Positions 7,949-15,707 of a stretch of 38,255 nucleotides of DNA are shown piece by piece. The position numbers were made by a program, and so were the translations under genes. Every line of letters starts with the position of its first letter. Within the stretch, counting starts at the first letter, position 1. The notes under the pieces were generated by a model. The model worked only from the letters and a program-made list of their open reading frames with translations, did not search any database and was not told where the DNA came from. This stretch comes from Caldifarciminota bacterium. GTDB lineage: Bacteria; SDB-A. The DNA is taken from NCBI GenBank assembly GCA_016929715.1, contig JAFGIG010000054.1:1-38255 (forward strand). Reading direction: 5' to 3'.

Positions 7949-9277
7949 TCAAAACTCCTTTTCAAAAACTGACGGATCACCTTTGCAGTTTTGTGGACCG
8001 TCCCCCGTCTTGCCGTGTTTGCATCTGTGAATCTCGTAACAGTTGGCTCTTTCATAACAAGGTCTTTTTTCCTGCCAGATTTTTTCCTCTAAATCTTGAT
8101 ATTCGTATGCCTTGCCTATGCGGCAACCAGGAAAATAATGATCTAATATGAACTCATGGCTGTAACCGGCGACGGCGAGATTCAACGCTCCTATCTGACA
8201 CATTCCAACCCCGTGTCCCCATCCGGCTCCCCTGCATATCCATTCAATTTTTTTGTCGTCAAGAACAAAAGAAGATGACGGAAGAGTTGAGAGCGACATG
8301 ACCTTTCTCAGGTTCAGTTCGCCTGATAGAATGCATTCTCCTTTTTTCCCCACAAACTTCATTTTAACGATCCTGAAAGAAGATGTTATCTCCAAGGGCT
8401 GAGCGGACAATACATCACCTATTTTAAATCCAAAAGAAGCTAAATTACCCGAAACAAAATCCTTTGGGATTGGCATTTCCCATCGAAAATACCGCGAGGC
8501 GTATCTAAATCCTTTGTGGATAGTCTCAGAAGGAGAACAAAGAGCATGGGGAAAATCACTTCCGACGTAATCAGCCAAAGAAGAAATATCCGGTCCTCCA
8601 ATAAGACAATCCCATTTTTCAGGCATATAGGGATGAGGCGATTCCTCTTTCCACGCGTCGCTGAATTTTGATGTCCGTCCTCCGCAGATTTTTGAAAATC
8701 TGCAGTCGGCAATGTCATCCCCGTAATAAAGGAATTCTCCGGATGTCCGGTTTACTGCATCCAGTATTCTGTTTGTCTCACGCAATACGCCCCTGTAGTC
8801 CTGACAATGATCATCAGAACAAAGATCGAATAATTCACCGGCGTGAAGTTTTTTCGACATGCTGTAAGCCGCTGACCTGGCGACAATAGCCTGTGTCATG
8901 AGAAATTCCTCAGGACATTCCGATTTCATCTCAGAGCCCACCACGGAAGCAATATAATATTCAAACGGAAGTTCGTTTATCGCAATGAGACCCGCAGGTG
9001 TGGACACTATTTCAAGCGAACCTCTGAAAGCGTGATCTTCTCTGTGTTCCCAATGGAATGATTCACCTACGATTAATCCTCTTACAACGGAAAATTCGCA
9101 GGGAATATTCACTATGGAACGAAAATACATGCCATTCATCATTATCCTGCCGCCGGAATTTCTGAATTCACAATTCTCGGGAAAACCATTCGCCGCTCCT
9201 TCAGGCAGTTGAATAATTATCTTTTGAGCAGGACCTGCGACTTTTATTCTTATTTTGTTTTTCAAGATATCATTCAT
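7949..9277 (-). CDS. SpoIID/LytB-domain protein (peptidoglycan glycan-strand cleavage family) with Cys-rich tail
   Basis: The protein has 442 residues. Residues about 85-380 match the SpoIID/LytB domain: the active-site region YIASVVGSEM (Glu116), QAIVARSAAYS, DHCQDYRG, CGGRTS and the C-terminal AGWGHGVGMCQIGA motif. In Bacillus, SpoIID is a lytic transglycosylase acting on stripped glycan strands; related LytB proteins enhance amidases. No spore genes are present here, so a vegetative wall-remodelling role is likely. No signal peptide is visible, and an in-frame stop lies four codons before the ATG, so none can be gained by extension. After about residue 400 the protein carries an added Cys-rich tail (four Cys in about 25 residues, including PCYERANCYEIHRC). 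It is 12 bp downstream of the S66 peptidase gene. Confidence 0.85.
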   Translation of the reverse strand: MNDILKNKIRIKVAGPAQKIIIQLPEGAANGFPENCEFRNSGGRIMMNGMYFRSIVNIPCEFSVVRGLIVGESFHWEHREDHAFRGSLEIVSTPAGLIAINELPFEYYIASVVGSEMKSECPEEFLMTQAIVARSAAYSMSKKLHAGELFDLCSDDHCQDYRGVLRETNRILDAVNRTSGEFLYYGDDIADCRFSKICGGRTSKFSDAWKEESPHPYMPEKWDCLIGGPDISSLADYVGSDFPHALCSPSETIHKGFRYASRYFRWEMPIPKDFVSGNLASFGFKIGDVLSAQPLEITSSFRIVKMKFVGKKGECILSGELNLRKVMSLSTLPSSSFVLDDKKIEWICRGAGWGHGVGMCQIGALNLAVAGYSHEFILDHYFPGCRIGKAYEYQDLEEKIWQEKRPCYERANCYEIHRCKHGKTGDGPQNCKGDPSVFEKEF

Positions 9278-9289
9278 ATACTCAACAAC

Positions 9290-10201
9290 TCAGTCTTCTA
9301 CGGCTTTTTCAAGAAACTCGATTTCTCCTCTGTCGGAATCAAGCCTGACGAGCGTTCCAAGAGGCAACGTTATCTTGTCACGGACATGGCCGAAATCAGC
9401 TCCGGTAAGAACAGGGCATTTAAGCGAAGACAGCCTTTCTGCCACGACTTCTTCACAAGTTGGCGGGGCATCCGGACATGAAGAAAACCTTCCTACAAGA
9501 ACTCCTTGGACCTCGTCGAATTTGCCGGCTGCAATTAAATGCGTAAGCATTCTGTCAATTCTATAAGGCGATTCACCTGTATCTTCAAAAGCGAGTATTC
9601 TGCCTTCCGTCTCTATCTCGTAATCGGTTCCTATAGAAGTCTGTATCAAAGAAAGGCACCCTCCAGTCAGCAATCCTTCTCGATTTCCGGATATTATGTT
9701 TTTCCATCCCCCGCAAAAACGATGAATTCCCAAAGATTCACCTGTAGCGGTTTTTTGGAGAAAATTAAACGAAAAATCGGAAAAACTTTTTCCGAAATCA
9801 GGAGAGAGCATTGGTCCGTATAAATTGACAATCCCTTTTTTGAGCAGAACAAGGGAAATCGTCGTCAAATCCGAAAAACCGCAGAACAAAGTTCTGAAAC
9901 CATTCAGGACATCAGAATATAAAATGTCCGGCGCAATTCTCGAACAGCCGTAACCTCCTCTTATTCCTATAATCATACCTGCTTCGGGATCTCCCATAGC
10001 CTTCATCAGATCATCTTTTCTTGTCCTGTCATCGGACGAAAGGTAATAATGATTTTGTCTGAAAAAGTAATTCTCGACTCGGTATCCTCTCAATTCAAAA
10101 TGTTTCACAGCTTCATAAAACCTCTCTCTGTCTTCAAGAGGTCCCGAGGGGAGCACCGGTACTATTTTTGCGTCTTTTCTGAGTTTTTTTGGTTTTATCA
10201 T
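9290..10201 (-). CDS. S66-family LD-carboxypeptidase (LdcA/MccF-like)
   Basis: The protein has 303 residues, the usual length of the family. The serine peptidase family S66 removes the terminal D-Ala from murein tetrapeptides in the cytoplasm during recycling; MccF relatives act on other amide bonds. The residues expected for catalysis are present: Ser110 in the elbow CGFSDLTT, Glu206 in LAFEDTGESPYRIDRML and His272 in GADFGHVRDK. The IRGGYGCSRIA motif at 80-90 and LYGPM at 128-131 are also typical. The ATG at 10201 is the only reasonable start because family homology begins within the first ten residues. It lies just nine bases after the T-run of a hairpin terminator, and no purine-rich ribosome-binding site is visible. 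It heads the run of wall genes 10201-2745. Confidence 0.9.
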   Translation of the reverse strand: MIKPKKLRKDAKIVPVLPSGPLEDRERFYEAVKHFELRGYRVENYFFRQNHYYLSSDDRTRKDDLMKAMGDPEAGMIIGIRGGYGCSRIAPDILYSDVLNGFRTLFCGFSDLTTISLVLLKKGIVNLYGPMLSPDFGKSFSDFSFNFLQKTATGESLGIHRFCGGWKNIISGNREGLLTGGCLSLIQTSIGTDYEIETEGRILAFEDTGESPYRIDRMLTHLIAAGKFDEVQGVLVGRFSSCPDAPPTCEEVVAERLSSLKCPVLTGADFGHVRDKITLPLGTLVRLDSDRGEIEFLEKAVED

Positions 10202-10210
10202 TCGCGCAAT

Positions 10211-10237
10211 AAAAAAAGAGCGGTAAACCGCCCTTTT
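10211..10237 (-). terminator. Rho-independent terminator after the small lipoprotein gene
   Basis: Read on the minus strand, AAAAGGGCGG pairs with CCGCTCTTTT around a four-base loop (one G-T wobble), and the 3' arm runs into a stretch of seven T residues. It sits 24 bp after the stop of the lipoprotein gene at 10261 and immediately before the start codon of the S66 peptidase. Some read-through, or a separate promoter, is needed for the downstream cluster. The plus strand also shows a shorter T-run, so weak bidirectional action is possible. Confidence 0.85.
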
Positions 10238-10260
10238 ATTAAAATTTTAGAACGAAGGCC

Positions 10261-10713
10261 TCACCTGTTGAGGCTCGCGCTCACCCTTCCTTCACAGCTC
10301 CATTGCTTTTCGTAACCATAGGCATCCTCTCCCGATATACGGATGTTGAGATAGACCTGCTCGGTGGGATTGGCAACTAGGTAGTTTCTGATTTCTACAG
10401 TAGGAACAGGATAGGAATTCAAAACCGTTTTTCCTGTTTTTCCCGATATGACAACATCGATGTAACGGGTAATATTGTTCACTCCTGTAATGGAAGAACC
10501 GTCATTTTTCCTGAAGCTGAATTCCGCTTTCATAGCTCTTGCGTCCACATCGTTTTTGACTTTGACTGTGACAGACACACTGGTTGCTGTGTCTCCTATT
10601 ACTATTAACTCGGGACTTATCTCCTCAATGATGACATCCGGAGTCGCCACCATTTTTCCGCAAGAGAAACTCAGGATAGTCGCTAAAAGAACCGCGATAT
10701 AATATTTCAACAT
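10261..10713 (-). CDS. Small lipoprotein of unknown function, beta-sandwich-like
   Basis: The protein has 150 residues. A leader of 17 residues ends in LSFSC, giving a lipidated Cys18 typical of SPII substrates. The mature part is rich in alternating Val/Ile/Thr and contains no recognisable catalytic motif. Its pattern (VSVTVKVKNDVDAR, PVPTVEIRNYL, YLNIRISGEDAYG) suggests an immunoglobulin-like or beta-sandwich fold; this is inference. The start is ATG at 10711-10713, with AAAGGAGG seven bases upstream. A near-consensus promoter sits 24 bases further, and a terminator follows the gene, so it looks monocistronic or weakly linked to the wall genes downstream. It is divergent from the pil operon, and a role with pili is possible but not shown. 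Confidence 0.75.
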   Translation of the reverse strand: MLKYYIAVLLATILSFSCGKMVATPDVIIEEISPELIVIGDTATSVSVTVKVKNDVDARAMKAEFSFRKNDGSSITGVNNITRYIDVVISGKTGKTVLNSYPVPTVEIRNYLVANPTEQVYLNIRISGEDAYGYEKQWSCEGRVSASLNR

Positions 10714-10736
10714 CGAAACCTCCTTTTCAAAAAAAT

Positions 10737-10765
10737 ATTATAATACTTTCGCATAATTTTTTCAA
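10737..10765 (-). promoter_or_regulatory. Sigma-70-type promoter for the small lipoprotein gene
   Basis: On the minus strand there is TTGAAA (plus positions 10760-10765) and a perfect TATAAT (10737-10742), separated by exactly 17 bases. The predicted transcript starts roughly 15-20 bases before the AAAGGAGG site of the lipoprotein gene. An AAGCGCTT palindrome at 10764-10771 overlaps the upstream edge of the -35 box. Confidence 0.7.
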
Positions 10766-10782
10766 GCGCTTTATACTAATAT

Positions 10783-10810
10783 ATAACAATTATTACAACT
10801 ATATTGTTAT
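10783..10810. promoter_or_regulatory. 8-bp inverted repeat, candidate operator between divergent promoters
   Basis: ATAACAAT (10783-10790) and ATTGTTAT (10803-10810) form a perfect inverted repeat with a 12-base spacer. The arm centres are 20 bp apart, close to two helical turns, which suits a dimeric DNA-binding protein on one face. It lies between the lipoprotein promoter and the pil operon promoter in AT-rich DNA, so a chance match cannot be excluded. Confidence 0.35.
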
Positions 10811-10858
10811 GATGTTCTCTACCTAAAAAACTATTTGTTTAGCTAATTAAATATTCGC

Positions 10859-10887
10859 TTGACATAGTTTTGATTTATTTTAATAAT
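10859..10887 (+). promoter_or_regulatory. Sigma-70-type promoter for the HTH-pilMNOPQ operon
   Basis: A perfect TTGACA (10859-10864), a 17-base spacer and AATAAT (10882-10887, five of six matches) precede the operon. The predicted start near 10894 leaves a leader of about 60 bases before the HTH gene at 10955. The next good terminator in this direction is at 15623-15656, after pilQ. Confidence 0.7.
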
Positions 10888-10954
10888 TTGTGTATGTTAA
10901 AATATTAGAGTGCTCTTTTAAATAAAGTTATCTACATCTATGAAAGGAGGATTT

Positions 10955-11140
10955 ATGGTGATTTCTCCTCGGGAGGTCGATCCTAACAAATTCTACACTG
11001 TAGAAGAAGTCGCTGTTTTCCTTGATATTTCTGAACAAACAGTCAGAAAGCATCTCAGAGTAAGTCTTTTAAAAGGGAAGAAGATAGGAAGGCGATGGCA
11101 CATCAAAGGCGCCGTAATCAGAAAGTTCATAGAAGGTTAG
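10955..11140 (+). CDS. Small helix-turn-helix (HTH_17/excisionase-type) DNA-binding protein
   Basis: The start is the second ATG, at 10955, because AAAGGAGG lies five bases before it; the ATG at 10940 would put that site inside the coding sequence. The 61-residue protein is almost entirely one winged helix domain: FYTVEEVAVFLDISEQTVRKHL forms the helix-turn-helix, and KGKKIGRRWHIKGAVIRKFIEG forms the wing and last helix. Such domains occur in MerR-like, excisionase and plasmid proteins. No phage or transposon genes are near. Its place 13 bp before pilM, as the first gene of the pil operon, suggests a local regulator, possibly autoregulatory at the inverted repeat upstream. Direct evidence for that role is absent. 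Confidence 0.8.
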   Translation: MVISPREVDPNKFYTVEEVAVFLDISEQTVRKHLRVSLLKGKKIGRRWHIKGAVIRKFIEG

Positions 11141-11153
11141 GCAGGAGGGGGAT

Positions 11154-12176
11154 ATGGCAAAAAAAGGAGTCGGAATAGATATCGGAGCGAGTTCGATAAA
11201 AATAGTCGAACTCTCCAACATCGGAAAGAAGCCTTCGCTCGTCAAATACGGCATTAAAGAGCTCCCTTCCGATGTAATAGTCGACAGTCACATAATGGAT
11301 CCTCTCCTGATAACTGAGACAATTCAGAAAATTCTCGAGAGCGAGATGATAAAAACGAGTAAAGTCAATATCGGACTTCAGGGAAGATCAGTGATGGTCA
11401 AGAAGATAGAAACAGAACTTATGAACGACAACGAATACGCCCGTCAGGTCAGATTTGACGCACAGAACAACTTCCCCTTTGACTTTGAAGATATAGACAT
11501 AAGCCTGGACTTTCACGTCATCGACAGAATTAAAGCTGAAAAAAAGATGGAAGTCCTTCTACTGGCGGCAAAAACAGAAGTAATTGATCAGCAGATAGAT
11601 CCGATTTCAGAAAGTGGAATGAAAGTCAACGTAGTCGATTACAATCTTTTCGCTCTTCAAAACTGCTATGAAAAAACAATGGGTCCTCTCGATTCCGGCA
11701 ATGTAGGTTTCGTCCACATAGGAGCGGAATGGTTTCTTATGAGTATTGTATCTGACGGCAAACCGGTTATAGCGAGAGATAACAACGCCACCGGAACTCT
11801 CAAGATCACGCATCAAATGATGAGAAAACTAGGGATATCGACAGAAGACGCCAAAAAGGTTATTATGAACGAGACTCCCCCGCCGCCGGATCAGCTTGCC
11901 ACAGTTACTCTCATATACAACGAATTTATCAGCGAAGTAGCCGACAATATTTCGAAACAGGAAGATTCATCGAACAAAAAACTCAGCAAGCTTATACTCT
12001 CAGGCGGAGGCGTCTTGATACCGAGACTTAAGCAGGGCTTGGAAGAAGCCTTAAAAAAACCGGTCGAAATATTCAATCCTTTCGCAGAAATGAACGTTCC
12101 TGATTATCACAGGGAAAAACTCGGAACTTTGGGTCCGGTTCTTTCGGTTGCCGCAGGACTGGCTTTAAGGGGTTAA
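11154..12176 (+). CDS. pilM: Type IV pilus assembly ATPase-fold protein PilM
   Basis: The protein has 340 residues and starts at ATG 11154 after GGAGGGGG. PilM is a cytoplasmic, actin/FtsA-fold protein that binds the N-terminal tail of PilN and forms the cytoplasmic ring of the type IV pilus alignment complex. The fold's signatures are visible: the phosphate-1 loop VGIDIGASSIKIVEL at residues 6-20, the second nucleotide motif around NVGFVHIGAE, and the adenosine motif LILSGGGVLIPRL near residue 280. The gene order pilM-N-O-P-Q directly after it is the canonical one and confirms the call. Confidence 0.95.
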   Translation: MAKKGVGIDIGASSIKIVELSNIGKKPSLVKYGIKELPSDVIVDSHIMDPLLITETIQKILESEMIKTSKVNIGLQGRSVMVKKIETELMNDNEYARQVRFDAQNNFPFDFEDIDISLDFHVIDRIKAEKKMEVLLLAAKTEVIDQQIDPISESGMKVNVVDYNLFALQNCYEKTMGPLDSGNVGFVHIGAEWFLMSIVSDGKPVIARDNNATGTLKITHQMMRKLGISTEDAKKVIMNETPPPPDQLATVTLIYNEFISEVADNISKQEDSSNKKLSKLILSGGGVLIPRLKQGLEEALKKPVEIFNPFAEMNVPDYHREKLGTLGPVLSVAAGLALRG

Positions 12177-12198
12177 TAATTAACTTGAGAGGTTCAAT

Positions 12199-12816
12199 AT
12201 GATAGAAGTAAATCTACTTCGACAGAGGACAATGAAAAAGAGGCCGAAAGCCCAGAAAGGGCCTTCGGGAGGAGGAGGAGCCGGAAATGTCCTGCCTGCC
12301 GCCCTCTCATTCATCATCGTCCTTATCATTCTGCCCGTTGTCTTTTTTTTCCAGCAGATGAGGATCAACTCCGTTAAAAACAGGACTAAAGCAGTTCAGG
12401 GAGACATTGCGAGAATGTCTGATGAGCTCGAAGCCCGTAGAGAAGCTCAGAAAACTCTTGAAGGACTTCAGGAGCAGGAAAGGCTTTTGAGAGAAAGAAT
12501 AAACATAATAGCCGCTCTTAATTCCGGAAGAACGGCCTATGTGCATCTTCTGCAGGAAATTGCAGACAGATTCCCGCAATACACCTGGATATCCTCTTTA
12601 ACGGAATCAAACGGCTCGGTGACCATCACAGGCCTAACTTTATACGACGTTGTTCTTCCACATCTCTGGGACGGACTCGGGAGTTCACCATACATAAACA
12701 ACATACAGATAGAGAACTGGTCGCTGACTAATGTAAGCGATCAGACAGCGGTCACTTTCGTGCTGACTGCTAATCTCGTTAAAACAACACTAATACAGAC
12801 CGGAGGCGCGCAATGA
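12199..12816 (+). CDS. pilN: Type IV pilus inner-membrane protein PilN
   Basis: The 205-residue bitopic protein begins with MIEVNLL, the PilN motif that docks into the groove of PilM. A Gly/Lys-rich linker and a single transmembrane helix (about 33-52, ending before QQMRINS) follow. A periplasmic coiled coil (about 55-110) leads into a small ferredoxin-like domain. PilN dimerises with PilO to connect the cytoplasmic ring to PilP and the secretin. The gene starts 22 bp after pilM with a GAGAGG site and overlaps pilO by four bases (ATGA). Confidence 0.9.
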   Translation: MIEVNLLRQRTMKKRPKAQKGPSGGGGAGNVLPAALSFIIVLIILPVVFFFQQMRINSVKNRTKAVQGDIARMSDELEARREAQKTLEGLQEQERLLRERINIIAALNSGRTAYVHLLQEIADRFPQYTWISSLTESNGSVTITGLTLYDVVLPHLWDGLGSSPYINNIQIENWSLTNVSDQTAVTFVLTANLVKTTLIQTGGAQ

Positions 12817-13400
12817 ACAACAGACTGCTCGCCGTAATAATTTTACTTCTCGGAATTGTTGGCGCCGTGGTTCTTTTCTTCTATATGCAATACAATCCAT
12901 ACAAGAACGCATCCAATGTTCTTAAACAGAAGCTCGAAGTGAAAAGAGCTTACGAAGACTCCCTCAGGCAGGTCGTCGACGTCAGCGAGAAGATTGAATA
13001 CTACAAGGCACTTCTAAAAAGCATGGAAGGGCTTCTCGTAAAGGCAGAGGCAATGGTTCCAAAAGAAGCCGACAGGAATGATATATGCGCTTTGCTTATC
13101 GAGCTATCACATCAGGCTCACATTACCATAGTCGCATCAACTCCTTCCCCGCCGGTTTCTTCGGCTGACGGCACAGGAAGCTTCATGATCCCGGTATCGC
13201 TGAGCGTTGAGGCGACATATCAGACCCTGGGAAAATTTCTTGAATTTCTAGCAAACAATCAGAGAATCCTCAAGCTCTCATCTCTGACCATCACTCCATC
13301 CTCGTCAAAAAGCGGTTTTATCAATGCTTCGCTGATAGTCAACGCCTATTATCTTCCAGTAGGTGCCGCCCAAACTCAATCCCCCGAGCAATGGAACTGA
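12813..13400 (+). CDS. pilO: Type IV pilus inner-membrane protein PilO
   Basis: The protein has 195 residues. One N-terminal transmembrane helix (about 5-27, LLAVIILLLGIVGAVVLF) is followed by a periplasmic coiled coil (about 35-90, with LKQKLEVKRAYEDSLRQ). The C-terminal part is a ferredoxin-like domain in which VSLSVEATYQTLGKFLEFL and the ILKLSSLTI strand match the PilO pattern. It pairs with PilN in the alignment subcomplex. Identification rests partly on gene order, because PilO sequences are weakly conserved. It starts within the end of pilN. Confidence 0.9.
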   Translation: MNNRLLAVIILLLGIVGAVVLFFYMQYNPYKNASNVLKQKLEVKRAYEDSLRQVVDVSEKIEYYKALLKSMEGLLVKAEAMVPKEADRNDICALLIELSHQAHITIVASTPSPPVSSADGTGSFMIPVSLSVEATYQTLGKFLEFLANNQRILKLSSLTITPSSSKSGFINASLIVNAYYLPVGAAQTQSPEQWN

Positions 13401-13416
13401 AGGAAAGGTGGCAGAA

Positions 13417-13953
13417 ATGAAAAAAATATTTATGCTCTTTTTGGTCCTGACATTTGTCATGATGTCCGGATGCAGAGGAAAAGGCGATATAATTTCCGGA
13501 ACTATCGGACAGGCGGCGGAAGTCGTATCTCAGACATCCACCGGCAGGATACAGCAGGGAACTGCTGACGCACCGGATACTTCGGCAGCCCTTGGCGCTC
13601 TGAGCAACCAGATAACGACTCAGGAAATCGAACAGATGCTCGCTACGGAGGAGTTTTATTTTACAAGTTCGAGAGATCCTTTCAACTCTCCGCTGTCTTC
13701 TCTTGAAAGTTCCAACCTCTTGAATCCTCAAGAGGGCATTCTTGAAGGCGTGATATCCGGCCCGAGAGGCCTTCTCGCCATAATCAGAAGTCCCGACGGC
13801 AAGCACTGGCTTCTCAGGAGAGGAGACAGGGTCAGCGGGGGAAATGTCGATGAAATCACTCCTGAGGCGGTTACATTCGTCCTGGAACACTACGGTCAAA
13901 TATCGAGAGTCGTGATAAGAAGAGAAAACTCGTTAAACAGGGAGGAGCAGTGA
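13417..13953 (+). CDS. pilP: Type IV pilus lipoprotein PilP
   Basis: The protein has 178 residues when started at ATG 13417, where the signal peptide begins; an upstream in-frame ATG at 13363 lies inside pilO and would hide the leader. The leader ends in MMSGC, giving a lipidated Cys19 that anchors the protein in the inner membrane. After a flexible linker, the RDPF motif near residue 84 starts the PilP beta domain, with GVISGPRGLLAII, a Gly-Asp turn and a final RVVIRRE strand. PilP links the PilNO dimer to the N0 domain of PilQ. It overlaps the pilQ start by four bases (GTGA). Confidence 0.88.
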   Translation: MKKIFMLFLVLTFVMMSGCRGKGDIISGTIGQAAEVVSQTSTGRIQQGTADAPDTSAALGALSNQITTQEIEQMLATEEFYFTSSRDPFNSPLSSLESSNLLNPQEGILEGVISGPRGLLAIIRSPDGKHWLLRRGDRVSGGNVDEITPEAVTFVLEHYGQISRVVIRRENSLNREEQ

Positions 13954-15602
13954 AAAGACGTTTTATAGCTGCCGTTTTGATGCTCGCCGCAATAGCGCCT
14001 CTTTCGGCATATAACATAAACGAAATTGAAATCTCGCCCATATACTCCGGGGCGCAGATAACAATAAAAACAGACAGATTGGGCTCATTCAGGGACTATC
14101 AGTCCGGCAACAATATAGTTATAGATTTTTACGGAGCCAACAACAACCTCCGCGCCGCGGCTTTTCCATACGTTGACCGCGGATCAATAGTAGGAATAGG
14201 AATAGCGGATTTTTCATCCAGCGATATCATCAGAATAGTAATCGAGACGAGCGGATTGAAAAGCTATAAAGTCACATCATCTGCCGGTGATCTTGTCATC
14301 GAAGTTGAACCAACAGTGGCTTCCGGAAGCTTCAGCATCTGGAGGGCCACAGAGAGCATATCCAAGCTCGAATACGCCGATTTCTCCTTCGGAGGTCTCC
14401 CGAGCGGCTCTTTTGTCGGTTCGGGCGGACTTATCAGCATGAATCTCGACAAAGCCGACATTACATCAGTTATGAGGGCTATTGCCGACTACAGCGGAAG
14501 GGACATAATTGCCGCTCCGAATATATCAGGGACGGTAACCCTGAGGCTAAACAACGTCACATGGTGGCAAGCTCTTCAGGCTATATGCCACTCACACGGT
14601 CTTGGCATTTCGGAAGAAAATGGAATCCTTCTCGTTGGAAGCCAAGGAGATTTCGACACATGGAGAATGGCTCAGGAGAGCGCTGAGAGGGTCATATACA
14701 GAGTTTACACTCTCCAGTATTCCACCCCGGGCGATATTCAGAATTCTGTTGCTTCTCTGTTGTCCGCAAAAGGGACTATAATGCAGGATTTGAGAACCAA
14801 CTCCATAATAATAAGCGACATAGAATCCCGCCAGTCAGCGGTCCAGGAGATGATAAAAATCCTCGACAAGCCGACTCCTCAGGTGGAAATAGTCGCAAAG
14901 ATAATTGACATCAATAAGGACGCCTCATGGAGCCTCGGCATAAACTGGAGCATAACAGGCGTTGAATTCAGCGGACTAAACACCCAAGGCGAGGTTCACT
15001 GGGGAGATGTGGAGCAAATGTCCACTCCACAGACCGGAATTCTCGACATAAACATCGGCTCCCTGCAGAATTTCGCACAGATAAGCGCCGCTATAAACGC
15101 CATGGAAAGGGAAGGACAGGCCCAGACAATCGCGAGCCCTCATGTCACCGTTCTCGACAACAATTCCGCCACCATACTCGGCGGAAAGAGATTCGGAGTT
15201 CCGGTCAGGGGTTCCGACGGATCCGTCACCATTCAGTTCTATGACGCGGGAACCAGACTCGAAGTGACACCTCACGTCAACGCGAATGATGAAATCACTC
15301 TTGAAATAAAAACCGAACTGTCGGACGTCGATGTAGCTTCGGTTCAGGAAGGGAAACCTATAATAACCACTCATGAAGCGACCACGAACCAGAGAGTCAG
15401 AGACGGAGAGACAGTCGTTCTCGGAGGTTTCGTCAGTGAGTCTGAAAACGAGAGTGAAAGCGGAGTTCCGATTCTCAGGCATATTCCTCTCCTCGGATGG
15501 TTTTTCAAGACAAGAAGCACTACTAAAACTCAGCGCGAAGTCCTCATTTTCATCACCCCACACATCATAAGGCCTAACCTGACGCCGGCTTCGGTTCAGT
15601 AA
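13950..15602 (+). CDS. pilQ: Type IV pilus secretin PilQ
   Basis: The protein has 550 residues, starts with GTG 13950, and has GGGAGGAG just upstream inside pilP. A signal peptide ends near residue 20 (PLSAYN). Then come one AMIN domain (about 22-115, peptidoglycan binding), an STN/N0 domain (about 165-235, DKADITSVMRAIADYSG), a NolW/N1 domain (about 248-320, YTLQYSTPGDIQNSVASLL) and the secretin barrel domain (about 365-545). The barrel domain includes ASPHVTVLDNNSATI, the GVPVRG region, ITLEIKTELSDVD and the closing VPILRHIPLLGWFFK block. It forms the outer-membrane pore for the pilus. It is shorter than proteobacterial PilQ (about 700 or more residues), having a single AMIN domain. The motors, platform and pilins are not in the window. 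Confidence 0.96.
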   Translation: MKRRFIAAVLMLAAIAPLSAYNINEIEISPIYSGAQITIKTDRLGSFRDYQSGNNIVIDFYGANNNLRAAAFPYVDRGSIVGIGIADFSSSDIIRIVIETSGLKSYKVTSSAGDLVIEVEPTVASGSFSIWRATESISKLEYADFSFGGLPSGSFVGSGGLISMNLDKADITSVMRAIADYSGRDIIAAPNISGTVTLRLNNVTWWQALQAICHSHGLGISEENGILLVGSQGDFDTWRMAQESAERVIYRVYTLQYSTPGDIQNSVASLLSAKGTIMQDLRTNSIIISDIESRQSAVQEMIKILDKPTPQVEIVAKIIDINKDASWSLGINWSITGVEFSGLNTQGEVHWGDVEQMSTPQTGILDINIGSLQNFAQISAAINAMEREGQAQTIASPHVTVLDNNSATILGGKRFGVPVRGSDGSVTIQFYDAGTRLEVTPHVNANDEITLEIKTELSDVDVASVQEGKPIITTHEATTNQRVRDGETVVLGGFVSESENESESGVPILRHIPLLGWFFKTRSTTKTQREVLIFITPHIIRPNLTPASVQ

Positions 15603-15622
15603 ACTGCTGTAAAACACTATAT

Positions 15623-15656
15623 AAACAGGAGGGAGCAATCCCTCCTGTTTCTTTTT
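15623..15656 (+). terminator. Strong Rho-independent terminator of the pil operon
   Basis: AAACAGGAGGGA (15623-15634) pairs perfectly with TCCCTCCTGTTT (15639-15650) around the stable GCAA loop, followed by CTTTTT. It lies 20 bp after the pilQ stop and closes the operon begun near 10894. Confidence 0.93.
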
Positions 15657-15707
15657 GCGATGTTCGATTTCTCTTGAAAAAGGGCTTTTTTACTGTTAAA
15701 AAGTAGC

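Noticed and set aside
7949-8055. Longer start of the transglycosylase at 8055
   Set aside because: It overlaps the SpoIID-like gene by more than 100 bases, and the signal peptide and AGGAG site both point to 7947.
10904-10915. TTAGAGTGCTCT as half of a CIRCE element
   Set aside because: Only GAGTGCTC is present, with no matching partner at the nine-base spacing, and it is upstream of pil genes rather than chaperone genes.
10940-11140. HTH_17 protein as an excisionase of a mobile element
   Set aside because: There is no integrase, attachment site, phage gene or repeat around it, and it is in line with pilM under one promoter.
12180-12579. Open frames on the minus strand within pilN
   Set aside because: They are shadows of the pilus genes, with no family motif and no start site.
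15603-15707. Small gene in the gap between pilQ and the L,D-transpeptidase
   Set aside because: The stretch is occupied by the terminator and possible promoter boxes, with no open frame that has a ribosome-binding site.
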